Shown in pieces: positions 26,759-36,474 of a stretch of DNA of 64,000 nt (its first letter is position 1; every line of letters starts with the position of its first letter). Position numbers and translations under genes: made by a program. The notes beneath the pieces are model-generated. The model made no database searches and was not told where the DNA came from. It saw nothing but the letters and a program-made list of their open reading frames with translations. The stretch comes from Muribaculaceae bacterium (lineage in GTDB: Bacteria; Bacteroidota; Bacteroidia; Bacteroidales; Muribaculaceae), in NCBI GenBank assembly GCA_017399915.1, contig JAFQAS010000002.1, positions 1 through 64,000 on the forward strand, written 5' to 3'.

Positions 26759-28897
26759 TTAAATGGTTGATAGTGTCAATTTTATTCGTTCTCCCTTAGA
26801 GGCTGATGTGCCTGCCGAGGGGAGTTGTTCTCTCACATATCCCGAGCCGTCAAACTCAACCTTGTAACCTGCACGTTCGAGAGTTACAACAGCTTCCCTC
26901 ACGCCCATTCCAATCACATTGGGCACTCCTGTAGCAACAGATGACACACTCATTTTCTTGAAATTACTAATGCCTAATCCGTTTTTAACAAGTGTATAAC
27001 GAGAGCTATTTCCTGTCGCATATAGCGTTGGAGTGGTTTTATTTGATTGCGATGATTTATAATTACTTTCATTGTCAAGCATTCCTCGTGAGTACATCTT
27101 TAATGCCACTTCACGCAACACTACCCCACATGTTGATGCCGGGCTCAAATTTCGTTTTGGATAATGCATCATCACAATACAAGAATATTTAGGTTTGTCG
27201 GCAGGGAAATATCCACAGAATGTCAAACGTCGACGTTCCTTGGTATATCGTTTACCATCTTTAGGTAAAGGTCGCCCATACATATCACAATCCAACAATA
27301 CACCTGTTTTTTCATCACGCGCCGGCTCAATTATTGTGCGACAGGTACCGGTTTTTCCGGCAATCTTCACCAAATCATTGCGCAAAAACTTACGAGCCGT
27401 ACCAAAATCACCCCACACTACCCGCTCGAGCATTTGTTGTAAAATCTTCACGTTTTTCTTACTTCCTATTTGCTCGCGTATATACGACACCGGTATAACG
27501 GAGTCGTTGCCATTATTATCGATTATATTTGACACAAAGCGAGGGCGCACATATTTACCATCGTTGGCAATAGCATTGTAGAACGACAAAGTGTAGATAG
27601 GAGGAATCTCTGATGTATATCCAAAAAGCATACGCGACACATTTATCAATCCCCCATCAGCCTCAAATGGGAAATTTGGAGTACGAGTCCCGGATATATG
27701 CAAGTCCATAGGCTCTAAAAATCCTATCTTATCAAGAAATTCTTTTAATTGATATGGACTTTTAATATGAGGCATTATCAGTTTGGTTATTCCAATATTT
27801 GATGAACGTTCGATTATTTCCCATATTGGCATTGAAGGAGGTCCGTTTTGATCTTTAATTGGGTCGGCTCCTTTTCCATATTGATATGATGTGCCTGTCT
27901 CTATTACTCGGTTCAAATTTGGAGCCCAACCATTTTCAAGAGCAAAAAGCATTGATATGGGTTTCACCACCGAACTTGGTTCAAATCCTCTCACGGCACG
28001 ATTCATGCCTTCGATATACTTCGTTTGAGCGAGATTTAGTTCAAGATTGCTTATCGCCTTTATATCACCGGTTTCCACCTCCATCAAAATTGCCACACCC
28101 CAATCGGCTTGACAATCAGCGAGCACTTTTTCGAGTTCATTTTCCACAATATCTTGCATCTTTATATCTATTGTGGTTTTTATTGTGTAGCCATTTATTG
28201 CCGGAGTATCAACCCAATTAATGGTATTTTTATTTACGGGAACAATACGCGACACACCGGCCTTTCCATATAATAATGAATCGAGGTCTTTTTCAAGCCC
28301 ACAATACCCATGACGCTCTTTTGTTGAATCTTCTGTGAGTGTTCCCACACTTCTCAACGCCATTTTGCCATAAGGATTACTTCGACGCACCTCTTCCTCA
28401 AGTTTTATTCCACACACATTCTTGTATTTATTATTTAAGTATGGGAATGTGCGTATTTTCAGATAATCATTATATGTAATATTCTTTATCAGTGCAAAAC
28501 TACGAGTGCGTTTATATCGGGGTTTTGACAATGGTTCCAATAAATGGTCAACCCAATATTCTTTCCCTTGCCCAAAATATTTAGCCAAGCTATCTGACAT
28601 CACGTCGATTGATGCAGCATAGTCCTCGGCTTTAAACTGTTCGCTTCTAAAATCCAATCTCACAGTATAGTAAGTGATATTTGTAGCCAACACACTACCA
28701 TCACACGCAAGAATATCCCCGCGCTTGGGCTTTATTGTTGATTTTATCGACAATAAAGAATCGGTGCGAAACTCCCATTCGGCACGATGACGCACAGTGG
28801 TATCAAACACCTCTGCCACTATCAATGAGGAAAATAACAACACTAGTGTTGCAACTATCGTATAACGAATAATTATGCGAGCCTTAAGTTTTTTCAT
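26759..28897 (-). CDS. ftsI: Penicillin-binding protein FtsI/PBP3 with PASTA domain
   Basis: 712 residues. An N-terminal membrane helix (about 12-30) precedes a dimerisation domain and a transpeptidase domain with SVVK (309-312), SSN (365-367) and KTG (515-517), all intact. A single PASTA domain (about 650-712, [23 protein letters not shown]) ends the protein; this makes it like Spo/PBP2X-type enzymes and is common in Bacteroidetes. It cross-links septal peptidoglycan. Its start overlaps ftsL by 4 nt. Confidence 0.95.
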   Translation of the reverse strand: MKKLKARIIIRYTIVATLVLLFSSLIVAEVFDTTVRHRAEWEFRTDSLLSIKSTIKPKRGDILACDGSVLATNITYYTVRLDFRSEQFKAEDYAASIDVMSDSLAKYFGQGKEYWVDHLLEPLSKPRYKRTRSFALIKNITYNDYLKIRTFPYLNNKYKNVCGIKLEEEVRRSNPYGKMALRSVGTLTEDSTKERHGYCGLEKDLDSLLYGKAGVSRIVPVNKNTINWVDTPAINGYTIKTTIDIKMQDIVENELEKVLADCQADWGVAILMEVETGDIKAISNLELNLAQTKYIEGMNRAVRGFEPSSVVKPISMLFALENGWAPNLNRVIETGTSYQYGKGADPIKDQNGPPSMPIWEIIERSSNIGITKLIMPHIKSPYQLKEFLDKIGFLEPMDLHISGTRTPNFPFEADGGLINVSRMLFGYTSEIPPIYTLSFYNAIANDGKYVRPRFVSNIIDNNGNDSVIPVSYIREQIGSKKNVKILQQMLERVVWGDFGTARKFLRNDLVKIAGKTGTCRTIIEPARDEKTGVLLDCDMYGRPLPKDGKRYTKERRRLTFCGYFPADKPKYSCIVMMHYPKRNLSPASTCGVVLREVALKMYSRGMLDNESNYKSSQSNKTTPTLYATGNSSRYTLVKNGLGISNFKKMSVSSVATGVPNVIGMGVREAVVTLERAGYKVEFDGSGYVREQLPSAGTSASKGERIKLTLSTI

Positions 28898-29247
28898 TTA
28901 GAGTAAGATATTTTAAACGGAGGTTGTTCTTGTTTCTGTAAATCCAAGTGTAGAGAGTCCACAAGTTCTTGCATTGCCGACTCACGGGTTTGACCCATAT
29001 ATTTTCCACGCTCGGTAATGCATTTGTTTTTCTCAATCTCTAATTCTCGCTCAAGTTTCTTTATAGTCACCATACTTGTCTGACATTGGTATTTGTTTGA
29101 GATATATACCAATATCATCACCATGAGCACCGCAATTTTAAGCCAATGTCGCTCAAAAAATTCTACAGTGAATAATTGACCTCGAATAATACGCCAAATT
29201 ATCGAATGTCTTTTCTTTGTTTTTTGTGTGGTTTTTTTGTTTTTCAT
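28894..29247 (-). CDS. ftsL: FtsL-like division protein
   Basis: 117 residues in the position of ftsL. A basic N-terminus (KNKKTTQKTKKRHS) and one membrane helix (about residues 37-55, WLKIAVLMVMILVYISNKY) lead to a periplasmic coiled-coil (TIKKLERELEIEKNKCITERGKY). It is small, fast-evolving and recognised by topology and place rather than motif. It should join FtsQ and FtsI in the divisome. It lies 10 nt after rsmH and overlaps ftsI by 4 nt. Confidence 0.85.
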   Translation of the reverse strand: MKNKKTTQKTKKRHSIIWRIIRGQLFTVEFFERHWLKIAVLMVMILVYISNKYQCQTSMVTIKKLERELEIEKNKCITERGKYMGQTRESAMQELVDSLHLDLQKQEQPPFKISYSK

Positions 29248-29257
29248 ATCCGTTAAC

Positions 29258-30178
29258 TCATAATTTTATTGCCACTCTAAGCTTAGCACTTCGTGAACGT
29301 GGGTTTCGCTCTACCTCTTCGGTTGATGGCACAATAGGTTTTGATGTAAGCAATTTAAATGGCGACAAGCTGCGACCAAAGAAATCTTTTTCTTGCTCGC
29401 CTCGCAAATTTCCGGTTTTCATAAAGTTCTTAACCAATCGATCTTCAAGCGAATGATATGTTATTATCGCAAGTCGACCACCCGGTTTCAATTCGGCTAA
29501 TGCTTGTTGCAAGAAGCGTTTCAACACCTCGATTTCTCCATTCACTTCTATGCGAAGTGCTTGAAACATCATTGCCAATTCTTTTTTCTCTTGTCGAGGA
29601 TTGACCAATGGTTTCACTATATCGAGAAAATGTTCAATTGTTTCAATTGACGATGAGTTTCGAGCCTTAACTATCGCCGATGCTATTTTTCGTGAATTTT
29701 TCAATTCTCCATACAAATAAAACACATCGGCAAGTTGCGATTCGGTATAATTTGCCAAAATCCATGCGGCCGTACGCTTTGCCTTTTGATTCATGCGCAT
29801 ATCTAGCGCCCCTTCAAATCTAAATGAAAAGCCCCGTTCTTTATCATCGAAATGATGAAACGACACTCCTAAGTCGGCCAGAATGCCATCTACACCTTCC
29901 ACTTTGTGATATTGCATAAAATTCGATAAAAAGCGGAAGTTGCTGTATACAATTGTAAAGCGAGGATCGGTAAATGCTCGTTTTACGGCATCTTCATCTT
30001 GGTCAAACGAATAAAGGTGGCCATCTTCGCTGAGCGACTCCACAATTGCTCGCGAATGACCACCACCACCAAAAGTCACGTCAACATACACTCCATCGGG
30101 CTTTATATCTAAAGCCGATAATGTTTCGGGCAGCAATGCCGGTATGTGGTAAACTTCTTGATGCATAGCCAATAACAA
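29258..30178 (-). CDS. rsmH: 16S rRNA (cytosine1402-N4)-methyltransferase
   Basis: 306 residues. VYHIPALLPETLSAL at the N-terminus, DVTFGGGGHSRAIVESL the SAM-binding loop, GILADLGVSFHHFDDKERGFSFRFEGALDMRMN the substrate block, and RLAIITYHSLEDRLVKNFM and RNPRSRSAKLR the C-terminal signatures. It methylates C1402 of 16S rRNA. It heads the dcw operon; the mraZ gene that usually precedes it is absent. Translation could begin at Met5 (30166). Confidence 0.95.
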   Translation of the reverse strand: MLLAMHQEVYHIPALLPETLSALDIKPDGVYVDVTFGGGGHSRAIVESLSEDGHLYSFDQDEDAVKRAFTDPRFTIVYSNFRFLSNFMQYHKVEGVDGILADLGVSFHHFDDKERGFSFRFEGALDMRMNQKAKRTAAWILANYTESQLADVFYLYGELKNSRKIASAIVKARNSSSIETIEHFLDIVKPLVNPRQEKKELAMMFQALRIEVNGEIEVLKRFLQQALAELKPGGRLAIITYHSLEDRLVKNFMKTGNLRGEQEKDFFGRSLSPFKLLTSKPIVPSTEEVERNPRSRSAKLRVAIKL

Positions 30179-30349
30179 CCGTTTTTATCCGTTTTTATGA
30201 TAAATATATAGCCTATATTTAATTTTAGGTTGTAAAGTTACAAATTTTTATTTAGAATTTACATATCTAAATTTAAACTTTTTTCCGTTATCGCTCAAAA
30301 AGTTATCAACATCAACATCACTCCTCGCATAAATAAAGACTTTCAAAAA

Positions 30350-30375
30350 AAATGCCGAGAAAAATCCCGGCATTT
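30350..30375 (-). terminator. Terminator of the sirtuin gene
   Basis: Stem AAATGCCG with its complement (30350-30357, 30368-30375), preceded on the plus strand by an A-run. On the minus strand this gives a hairpin followed by eight Ts, 43 nt after the sirtuin stop. It keeps sirtuin transcription from entering the dcw cluster. Confidence 0.8.
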
Positions 30376-30417
30376 ACATTTGCAAATTTATTAAATTTTA
30401 ACATTTTTACGCTTCCG

Positions 30418-31119
30418 CTATTTATTTTCTCTTAAAATTTCGATTAACTTTCTCACCCCTTGAGTCGCTTTCATTGGCAACACGTTTACTCCGGTAGGCA
30501 CAGTTGCCGGATTAGGGTCGATATAATAAACCTCTGCTCCCGGACGCACATAACGCAACAATCCGGCTGCAGGGTATACATTCAACGAAGTTCCTATAAC
30601 CACAAATATATCAGCTTGTTGAACAAGGTCAATAGCCGGTTCGATATTTGGCACCGCTTCATTAAAAAACACAATATGTGGTCGCACAGCATCACCATAT
30701 TCATCGCGTGTATCTACACTTGTTGCAAGATTATCGGGAGTTAGTTCATACACTCGCGAATCTACACGCATCGACCTAATTTTCATCAACTCGCCATGAA
30801 GGTGTAACACATTTTTACTACCGGCTCGTTCATGTAAATTATCCACGTTTTGGGTAATTATATTCACTTCATAGTCATCTTCAAGCTCCACTAAACCACG
30901 ATGTGCATCATTTGGTTCAACCGCTATAAGTTCTTTTCGTCGTGTGTTATAAAATTCATGCACCAATGCCGGATTGCGTGCAAACCCCTCAGCACTTGCA
31001 ACTTCCATCACCGGATATTTATCCCATAACCCACCACTATCACGAAAGGTTGATATTCCACTTTCGGCACTAATTCCGGCTCCCGTAGATATAACTAATT
31101 TCTTTTTCATACTTTTCAA
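30418..31119 (-). CDS. cobB: Sirtuin NAD-dependent deacylase, zinc-free type
   Basis: 233 residues. STGAGISAESGISTFRDSGGLW binds NAD, TQNVDNLHERAG and LHLHGEL (catalytic His) form the active site, and IGTSLNVYPAAGL and YYIDPNP close the Rossmann fold. It should remove acyl groups from lysines. The small domain, which in most sirtuins holds a CxxC...CxxC zinc site, is here RSMRVDSRVYELTPDNLATS with no cysteine; in fact the whole protein has none. Related zinc-free sirtuins are known to me from Bacteroidetes, so this may be normal for the group. The start may be Met4 (31110). Confidence 0.9.
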   Translation of the reverse strand: MKSMKKKLVISTGAGISAESGISTFRDSGGLWDKYPVMEVASAEGFARNPALVHEFYNTRRKELIAVEPNDAHRGLVELEDDYEVNIITQNVDNLHERAGSKNVLHLHGELMKIRSMRVDSRVYELTPDNLATSVDTRDEYGDAVRPHIVFFNEAVPNIEPAIDLVQQADIFVVIGTSLNVYPAAGLLRYVRPGAEVYYIDPNPATVPTGVNVLPMKATQGVRKLIEILRENK

Positions 31120-31149
31120 TATTAGAGTTAATTTATAGTTAAGGAGTTA

Positions 31150-31157
31150 CAAATATA
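31150..31157 (-). promoter_or_regulatory. -7 element of the sirtuin gene
   Basis: The minus strand reads TATATTTG (TAnnTTTG), 30 nt upstream of the start. No -33 TTG at the standard distance. Confidence 0.4.
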
Positions 31158-31210
31158 ATACTTTTTCAACTTAATAGTAAATTTATTTAGTGTAATTCAG
31201 AAAGATTGAT

Positions 31211-31218
31211 TAATTTTG
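31211..31218 (+). promoter_or_regulatory. -7 element of the gldE-gldD operon
   Basis: TAATTTTG, a perfect -7 box, 52 nt upstream of the gldE start. The -33 region is imperfect. Confidence 0.45.
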
Positions 31219-31270
31219 CAAACTGTATCACATGGCATCGAGCCATATTGTTTAACTAATAACTTTTATT

Positions 31271-32593
31271 TTGGATATAGACCCTTTACCAGCCACAATG
31301 CTGCTGTCACAAATTACGACTATTGACTTTGGTGCAACCCAAATTATTGCCCTCTCTATCGCAGCATTGGCTCTACTTATTTCCGGCTTTATTTCCGGCA
31401 GTGAAATTGCCTATTTTTCACTATCTCCGTCACAACTCGAAGAACTCGAAGACTCTCCCAAAGGTAACATTATCAAAAAATTATTGGCTGAACCTGAACG
31501 TCTTTTAGCCACTATTTTGATTGCTAACAACACGGTAAACGTAACCATTGTTATTTTATGCAACTTTGCATTAGGACCAATATTTACCATTTTAGGAGAT
31601 GTGTTGAGTTTTATTTTGCAAACTGTTATCCTCACCTTCTTAATTCTTTTATTTGGCGAAATTCTTCCAAAACTTTATGCTAATAGCTACGGCATAAAAT
31701 GGGTAAAACTTGCTTCGGGTGGAATATCGTTTCTCATGAAAATTTTCAACCCTTTGGCATCTCTTTTGATGTGCAGTTCTATTATTGTTAACAAAGTAGT
31801 AACAAAAAAGACCGACAACATCTCGGCCGACGAACTAAGCCAAGCACTTGAAATAACTGATGTTAAGGCCGTTGACGACAAAGAAATGCTCGAAGGTATA
31901 TTAAAATTCGGCGACAAGACAGTTGATGAAATTATGACTCCTCGCGTCGACATCACCGACATTGATATAGACTCAACCTTTGAGGAAGTAATGGAAATTG
32001 TAATTTCAAGCGGATTCTCTCGACTTCCCGTATACGAAGAATCTCAAGACAACATAAAAGGGGTGTTGTATAGCCGCGACCTTCTACCATATATAGGTAA
32101 AGAGATTGGCTCTTTTAAATGGCAATCTCTTATTCGTGACCCATTCTTTGTTCCCGAATCAAGAATGATCGACGACCTCCTTGAAGACTTCCGTAAGCTC
32201 AAAATCCACCTCGCTATCGTAGTCGACGAATTCGGTGGTACTCAAGGCATTGTAACCCTCGAAGATGTGCTCGAAGAAATTGTGGGCGATATTAATGATG
32301 AATATGACGAAGAAGAAGTCAATTACAAACGCCTACCCGACGACACTTTTATTTTTGATGGAAAAACCCTCCTCACCGACTTCTTTAAAATCACCGGGCT
32401 CAACGAAGATGACTATGCCGAAATTGCTGAAGACGCTGAAACATTGGCAGGTATGCTACTATCTTTGAAAGGTGATTTCCCTAAAGAAAAGGAACCCCTT
32501 GTTTTTGGTCGATGCCGTTTCTTGATTCTCGACATCGAAAATCATCGCATAGCCAGCATCAGAGTGAAGGTTATGCCCAACGAACAAGCATAA
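31271..32593 (+). CDS. gldE: GldE-like CNNM/CorC family protein
   Basis: 440 residues. A DUF21 membrane domain (residues 20-180; LLISGFISGSEIAYFSLSPSQ, FLILLFGEILPKLYA), a CBS pair (about 210-335; VDEIMTPRVDITDIDI, LAIVVDEFGGTQGIVTLEDVLEEIVGDI) and a CorC/HlyC C-terminal domain. GldE is defined in Flavobacterium by its link with GldD, found here as the next gene. The frame opens with TTG at 31271, giving MDIDPLP, which resembles the start of other GldE proteins; the first ATG is at 31298. In this likely non-gliding organism the role is probably general envelope function. Confidence 0.85.
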   Translation: MDIDPLPATMLLSQITTIDFGATQIIALSIAALALLISGFISGSEIAYFSLSPSQLEELEDSPKGNIIKKLLAEPERLLATILIANNTVNVTIVILCNFALGPIFTILGDVLSFILQTVILTFLILLFGEILPKLYANSYGIKWVKLASGGISFLMKIFNPLASLLMCSSIIVNKVVTKKTDNISADELSQALEITDVKAVDDKEMLEGILKFGDKTVDEIMTPRVDITDIDIDSTFEEVMEIVISSGFSRLPVYEESQDNIKGVLYSRDLLPYIGKEIGSFKWQSLIRDPFFVPESRMIDDLLEDFRKLKIHLAIVVDEFGGTQGIVTLEDVLEEIVGDINDEYDEEEVNYKRLPDDTFIFDGKTLLTDFFKITGLNEDDYAEIAEDAETLAGMLLSLKGDFPKEKEPLVFGRCRFLILDIENHRIASIRVKVMPNEQA

Positions 32594-32612
32594 TTTACCA
32601 CACACACTACAT

Positions 32613-33248
32613 ATGGCCAAACCGCAAAAAAGAAACCTATTAACAGCAATTGCAACATTGCTTCCAATATGGATTATAGCCATTGTGGCATCATTGTTTT
32701 TTAGCGAATGTAGCAACAACGACAGCACCAATATGCCTCGTCGCAAAGCTTTCCCTCGAATAGAGATTCACGACTCTACATATTCTTCGCTCCCTTCAAG
32801 TCCGGTATATTTTGAGATTAGCACTGCGGCCAAAGTTACCCTCGACTCTGTTAACACCGGGAATGAAACCGGCAAAAACTCTCGTTGGTTTAACATTTCA
32901 TACCCCACATATAACGCCGTGATTATGTGCACATTCACACCCGTCAACGAGGCGACTATCCACGAAGTAATCAACAATCGCACCCATCGCATGAAACTTA
33001 ATTCGGGAAGCCTCACATCGGAACTCACCGAATTAACAAACGCAAACGGATTCAACTCACAAATTCTCACCACAATTGAAAACAGGGTGACTCCTATTCA
33101 ATTTATTTCATCTGATATTAATGATTGGGTGGTGTCGGGGGCTGTATATTTCAATAATAATGACACTGTCGACATCGATTCCATCTCCCCCATTATTTTT
33201 GCTATAAAACGCGACATTATCCATGCGCTAAAAACGATAAAAAAATAA
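32613..33248 (+). CDS. gldD: GldD-like lipoprotein
   Basis: 211 residues. A hydrophobic N-terminal segment (about 9-31) ends FFSEC, a plausible lipobox with Cys33. The mature protein follows the GldD plan: MPRRKAFPRIEIHD, PVYFEI, WFNISYPTYNAVIMCTF, IHEVINNRTHRMKL, IQFISSDINDWVVSGAVYFN and a final DIDSISPIIFAIKRDIIHAL. GldD is needed for gliding in Flavobacterium, but homologs sit in the same trio in many non-gliding Bacteroidetes. It lies 19 nt after gldE and overlaps the PPTase gene by 1 nt. Confidence 0.8.
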   Translation: MAKPQKRNLLTAIATLLPIWIIAIVASLFFSECSNNDSTNMPRRKAFPRIEIHDSTYSSLPSSPVYFEISTAAKVTLDSVNTGNETGKNSRWFNISYPTYNAVIMCTFTPVNEATIHEVINNRTHRMKLNSGSLTSELTELTNANGFNSQILTTIENRVTPIQFISSDINDWVVSGAVYFNNNDTVDIDSISPIIFAIKRDIIHALKTIKK

Positions 33249-33850
33249 TGTGCCGACACATTATATATAGTAATACCGATATTTATATCGAATCGTTGCT
33301 TTTCGACATAGAGCAATATCTACACCTATGCGATAGCGAGATTAACGAAAAAATAAAACAAGTATCATCGCCTCGTCGCATACGCGAAATTATAATGTCG
33401 CACTTATTAATAAAGAAACACTTTGGCAACAACGCCATACTATGTCACTCCCACACCGGTGCTCCATTTATTAAAAATCACAATTGCCACATATCTATAT
33501 CTCATAGCTCTAATCAAATAGCATTGGCTATTAATCGCAACTCCCCCATTGGTATAGATTTAGAAAATTGGCGGGAACAACTATTAAAAGTAAAAAGCCG
33601 CTTCCTCTCCAACAAGGAAATGGCGATATATTCAACCCCTCAACTCATGCTTAAAGCATGGACAATGAAAGAGGCCCTTTACAAAGTAGCCGAATCGCCC
33701 GGAATATCTTTGGTCGATGACATTATGCTTCCTCTCGACTCGGAATGCGATATCGCCTACGTAAACACCCTTAATGGATTAAAACAATTCTCGATTAATT
33801 CAATAGAATCAACCGAGAATCATTGTCTATCAATAGCTCAACCTCGATAG
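33248..33850 (+). CDS. 4'-phosphopantetheinyl transferase superfamily protein
   Basis: 200 residues. HISISHSS..IALAIN, PIGIDLENWREQLLKV (metal-binding Asp and Glu) and LMLKAWTMKEALYKVAESPG (W-K-E-A motif) are the family signatures. The enzyme transfers phosphopantetheine from CoA to acyl carrier proteins. It is the third member of the gldE-gldD-PPTase trio seen across Bacteroidetes; its ATG overlaps the gldD stop. It is cytoplasmic, and the carrier protein it serves is not visible here. Confidence 0.88.
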   Translation: MCRHIIYSNTDIYIESLLFDIEQYLHLCDSEINEKIKQVSSPRRIREIIMSHLLIKKHFGNNAILCHSHTGAPFIKNHNCHISISHSSNQIALAINRNSPIGIDLENWREQLLKVKSRFLSNKEMAIYSTPQLMLKAWTMKEALYKVAESPGISLVDDIMLPLDSECDIAYVNTLNGLKQFSINSIESTENHCLSIAQPR

Positions 33851-33873
33851 CACATCGATTGTGCAATGGTTAC

Positions 33874-34527
33874 CTATTCTTTTTCTCCATACGCCAAATC
33901 ACCTGCGTCACCCAATCCGGGAACGATATATGAGTGAGCATCAATCTCATCATCAATAGCTCCCACCCATATTGTAGTGCGGTCGGCTGGTAATTTTGCT
34001 TTAATATAATCAATTGCCTGACGCGATGCTATAACCGATGCCACATGAATATGCGCCGGTTCACCCTTTGTGAGTAATGCTTTATAGCCAAGCTCCATTG
34101 ACGAGCCGGTAGCCAACATAGGGTCGGCGATTATCACCGTTTTCCCTTCAACACAAGGAGATGCGATATACTCAATATGCACATCAAAATCATTCTCGTT
34201 CTTATACTTGCGATAAGCCGACACAAACGCATTTTCTGAATGGTCAAAAAAGTCGAGAAATCCTTGATGGAAAGGCACTCCGGCACGAAATATCGTAGCC
34301 AAAACCACTTGTTCGTCAAGCACTTGACATTGCGCAACGGCAAGAGGCGTGGTTGTATCTATCGTTTTGTAACGCATACGTTTACTCATCTCATAGGCCA
34401 TCACCTCGCCTATACGTTGCAAATTGCGACGAAAACGCAACATATCTTTTTGTATCTTTTCATCGCGCAACTCCATCATATATTGACTCACAAGTGATGG
34501 TTGCTCAGCAAAGTTTATTACTTCCAT
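33874..34527 (-). CDS. upp: Uracil phosphoribosyltransferase
   Basis: 217 residues. It salvages uracil to UMP using PRPP. VVLATIFRAGVPFHQGFLDF and VIIADPMLATGSSMELGYKAL (PRPP loop) and the C-terminal VGAIDDEIDAHSYIVPGLGDAGDLAYG (uracil binding) are complete. The N-terminus lacks the usual Pro-rich part, as in other Bacteroidetes Upp. Only 23 nt separate it from the convergent PPTase gene. Confidence 0.93.
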   Translation of the reverse strand: MEVINFAEQPSLVSQYMMELRDEKIQKDMLRFRRNLQRIGEVMAYEMSKRMRYKTIDTTTPLAVAQCQVLDEQVVLATIFRAGVPFHQGFLDFFDHSENAFVSAYRKYKNENDFDVHIEYIASPCVEGKTVIIADPMLATGSSMELGYKALLTKGEPAHIHVASVIASRQAIDYIKAKLPADRTTIWVGAIDDEIDAHSYIVPGLGDAGDLAYGEKE

Positions 34528-34595
34528 TATATTATTATTTTGTTTGTTAAATCAAAATCCATCACAAATATATACAAAATCCACGATATTTTATA

Positions 34596-34603
34596 TAACT
34601 TTG
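34596..34603 (+). promoter_or_regulatory. -7 element of panB
   Basis: TAACTTTG matches TAnnTTTG, 30 nt upstream of the panB ATG. -33 not clear. Confidence 0.5.
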
Positions 34604-34633
34604 CATCATTGAATTATTATACATATTTATATA

Positions 34634-35452
34634 ATGGCAAATTATTTACAAGATCAACGTAAAGTAACAACACATCGTCTCGCCGAGATGAAACAACGTG
34701 GTGAAAAAATCGCTATGCTCACTGCATATGACTATTCTATGGCTCGTCTTATTGATGAAGCCGGAATGGACGTGATACTTGTTGGCGACTCGGCCTCAAA
34801 CGTGATGGCCGGTAATATGACCACATTACCTATGACTCTTGATCAAATGATTTATCATGCCAAGAGCGTAGTAAAAGGAGTGAAACGTGCTCTCGTTGTG
34901 TGTGACCTCCCATTTGGTAGTTATCAAGGAAACTCCAAAGAAGCTCTTGCTTCGGCCGTTCGCATCATGAAAGAGAGTCATGCCGAAGCCGTAAAAATGG
35001 AAGGAGGTAGCGAGATCCGCGAATCTATCGAGCGCGTGCTTTGCGCCGGAATCCCTGTGATGGGACACCTTGGTCTTACTCCTCAATCGATAAACAAATT
35101 TGGCACATATGCCGTGCGCGCCAAAGAAGAAGCCGAAGCAAATAAACTTATTGAAGATGCCCGCATGCTCGAAGAGATAGGATGTTTTGCTCTCGTGCTT
35201 GAGAAGATTCCTGCCACATTGGCCTCACAAGTCGCTAAAGAAGTAAATATCCCGGTTATAGGCATAGGTGCCGGTGGAGGTGTTGACGGACAAGTACTCG
35301 TGATGCACGATATGCTCGGTATCAACAAAGGGTTCTCTCCACGATTCCTACGTCGCTATGCCGACCTTTCAACCATCATCAACGATGCCGTGGCTCACTA
35401 CATCGACGATGTGAAAACCAGTGATTTCCCAAACGAAAAAGAACAATATTAA
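34634..35452 (+). CDS. panB: 3-methyl-2-oxobutanoate hydroxymethyltransferase
   Basis: 272 residues. It converts alpha-ketoisovalerate to ketopantoate in pantothenate and CoA synthesis. [33 protein letters not shown] (metal-binding Asp), [38 protein letters not shown] and [21 protein letters not shown] are all standard. It is monocistronic, with a terminator at 35472-35501. Confidence 0.96.
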   Translation: MANYLQDQRKVTTHRLAEMKQRGEKIAMLTAYDYSMARLIDEAGMDVILVGDSASNVMAGNMTTLPMTLDQMIYHAKSVVKGVKRALVVCDLPFGSYQGNSKEALASAVRIMKESHAEAVKMEGGSEIRESIERVLCAGIPVMGHLGLTPQSINKFGTYAVRAKEEAEANKLIEDARMLEEIGCFALVLEKIPATLASQVAKEVNIPVIGIGAGGGVDGQVLVMHDMLGINKGFSPRFLRRYADLSTIINDAVAHYIDDVKTSDFPNEKEQY

Positions 35453-35471
35453 TTCATTTTATATCTAAAAC

Positions 35472-35501
35472 AACAAGGAGCAATCATGATTGCTCCTTGT
35501 T
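35472..35501 (+). terminator. Terminator of panB
   Basis: A perfect 30-bp inverted repeat with no spacer (15 bases, AACAAGGAGCAATCA, followed directly by their complement), then TTGTTTT. It lies 19 nt after the stop. Confidence 0.8.
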
Positions 35502-35573
35502 TGTTTTAAGCACTGACACATATCTCTTTTATATGGCAAAATAGCTGATTTTATATATAGGAAACTTGATAAT

Positions 35574-35604
35574 TTTGTGATTAGCGGGTTTTTGATTAAT
35601 TTTG
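35574..35604 (+). promoter_or_regulatory. Promoter of the acyltransferase/lptE/secG operon
   Basis: TTTG at 35574-35577, 19-nt spacer, TAATTTTG at 35597-35604. Complete Bacteroidetes promoter 24 nt before the ATG at 35629. Confidence 0.7.
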
Positions 35605-35628
35605 TGGTGATAATTATCAAATTACTAC

Positions 35629-36474
35629 ATGAACAATCAAGGAACTCCTATAAAACGCACGGTTCTCGACTACAACGACATCTCTCAAATGGTGCCTTGG
35701 TTTAAAGGCAAAGAGAAGTTGGTAAACCGCTTGCTTAAATTCTTATCAGTTGATAAAGTCAATTGGTTACACGACCATAATTGCGACACTCCGGGGCCTG
35801 AATTTGCCGCCGGATTATTAAAAGACTTAGAGATAAAGTTGCGCATCGACAATGAAGAATTGCTCGACAAGCTACCCGAAGGTGCGTTTATCACCGTGAG
35901 CAATCACCCATTTGGTGCACTCGACGGCATTTCGCTCATTCACATCATCGCTTCACGTCGCCCCAAATTTAAGGTGATGGTGAACATGGTATTGAACTAC
36001 ATCTCGGCTATGCGCCCCAACTTTATCGCAGTCGATGCATTGGCATCTGACGATCCTAAGAAAAAAGCTGTATCGATGCAAGGCATCAAAAGCGCGATTA
36101 TGCAAGTGCGCAGAGGTGAACCAATAGGCTTCTTCCCTGCCGGTGCCGTGTCGAAAGTAAACATCAAAGGACAACTCGAAGACCGTGAATGGCAACCGAC
36201 TATCGTTCGCCTCATTCAACAAATGAAAGTTCCCGTGGTGCCCATTTATTTCCATGGAAGCAATAGTTGGTGGTTTAACTTCCTTGGTGTGGTGTGTTGG
36301 CAATTACGCACACTACGACTCCCGGCCGAAGTGTTCCGCAAAAAAGGCTCTACTCTTCACATTTCGATAGGTGAGCCCATCTCGGTTGAAGAACAATTAC
36401 AACACTCCGGCACAGTTGAAGAATTAGGACAATTTCTTAAAGATAAAACATACGCTCTACGCAAATGCAAATAA
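35629..36474 (+). CDS. PlsC-like lysophospholipid/amino-lipid acyltransferase
   Basis: 281 residues. The acyltransferase signature is SNHPFGALDGI near residue 91 (the His and Asp of the catalytic dyad, spaced as in Bacteroidetes members of this group), followed by FFPAGAVSKVN (glycerol-phosphate-binding block) and VPVVPIYFHGSNS. No clear membrane helix beyond a hydrophobic patch near 225. The family includes the O-acyltransferase of glycine/serine lipids in Bacteroides (GlsA) as well as ordinary lysophosphatidate acyltransferases; without the partner gene (glsB) the choice is open. It overlaps the sigma-54 activator by 10 nt. Confidence 0.82.
   Translation: MNNQGTPIKRTVLDYNDISQMVPWFKGKEKLVNRLLKFLSVDKVNWLHDHNCDTPGPEFAAGLLKDLEIKLRIDNEELLDKLPEGAFITVSNHPFGALDGISLIHIIASRRPKFKVMVNMVLNYISAMRPNFIAVDALASDDPKKKAVSMQGIKSAIMQVRRGEPIGFFPAGAVSKVNIKGQLEDREWQPTIVRLIQQMKVPVVPIYFHGSNSWWFNFLGVVCWQLRTLRLPAEVFRKKGSTLHISIGEPISVEEQLQHSGTVEELGQFLKDKTYALRKCK

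Noticed and set aside
34528-34633. Possible riboswitch upstream of panB or upp
   Set aside because: The 106-nt divergent gap holds only a promoter; no structured leader is apparent.
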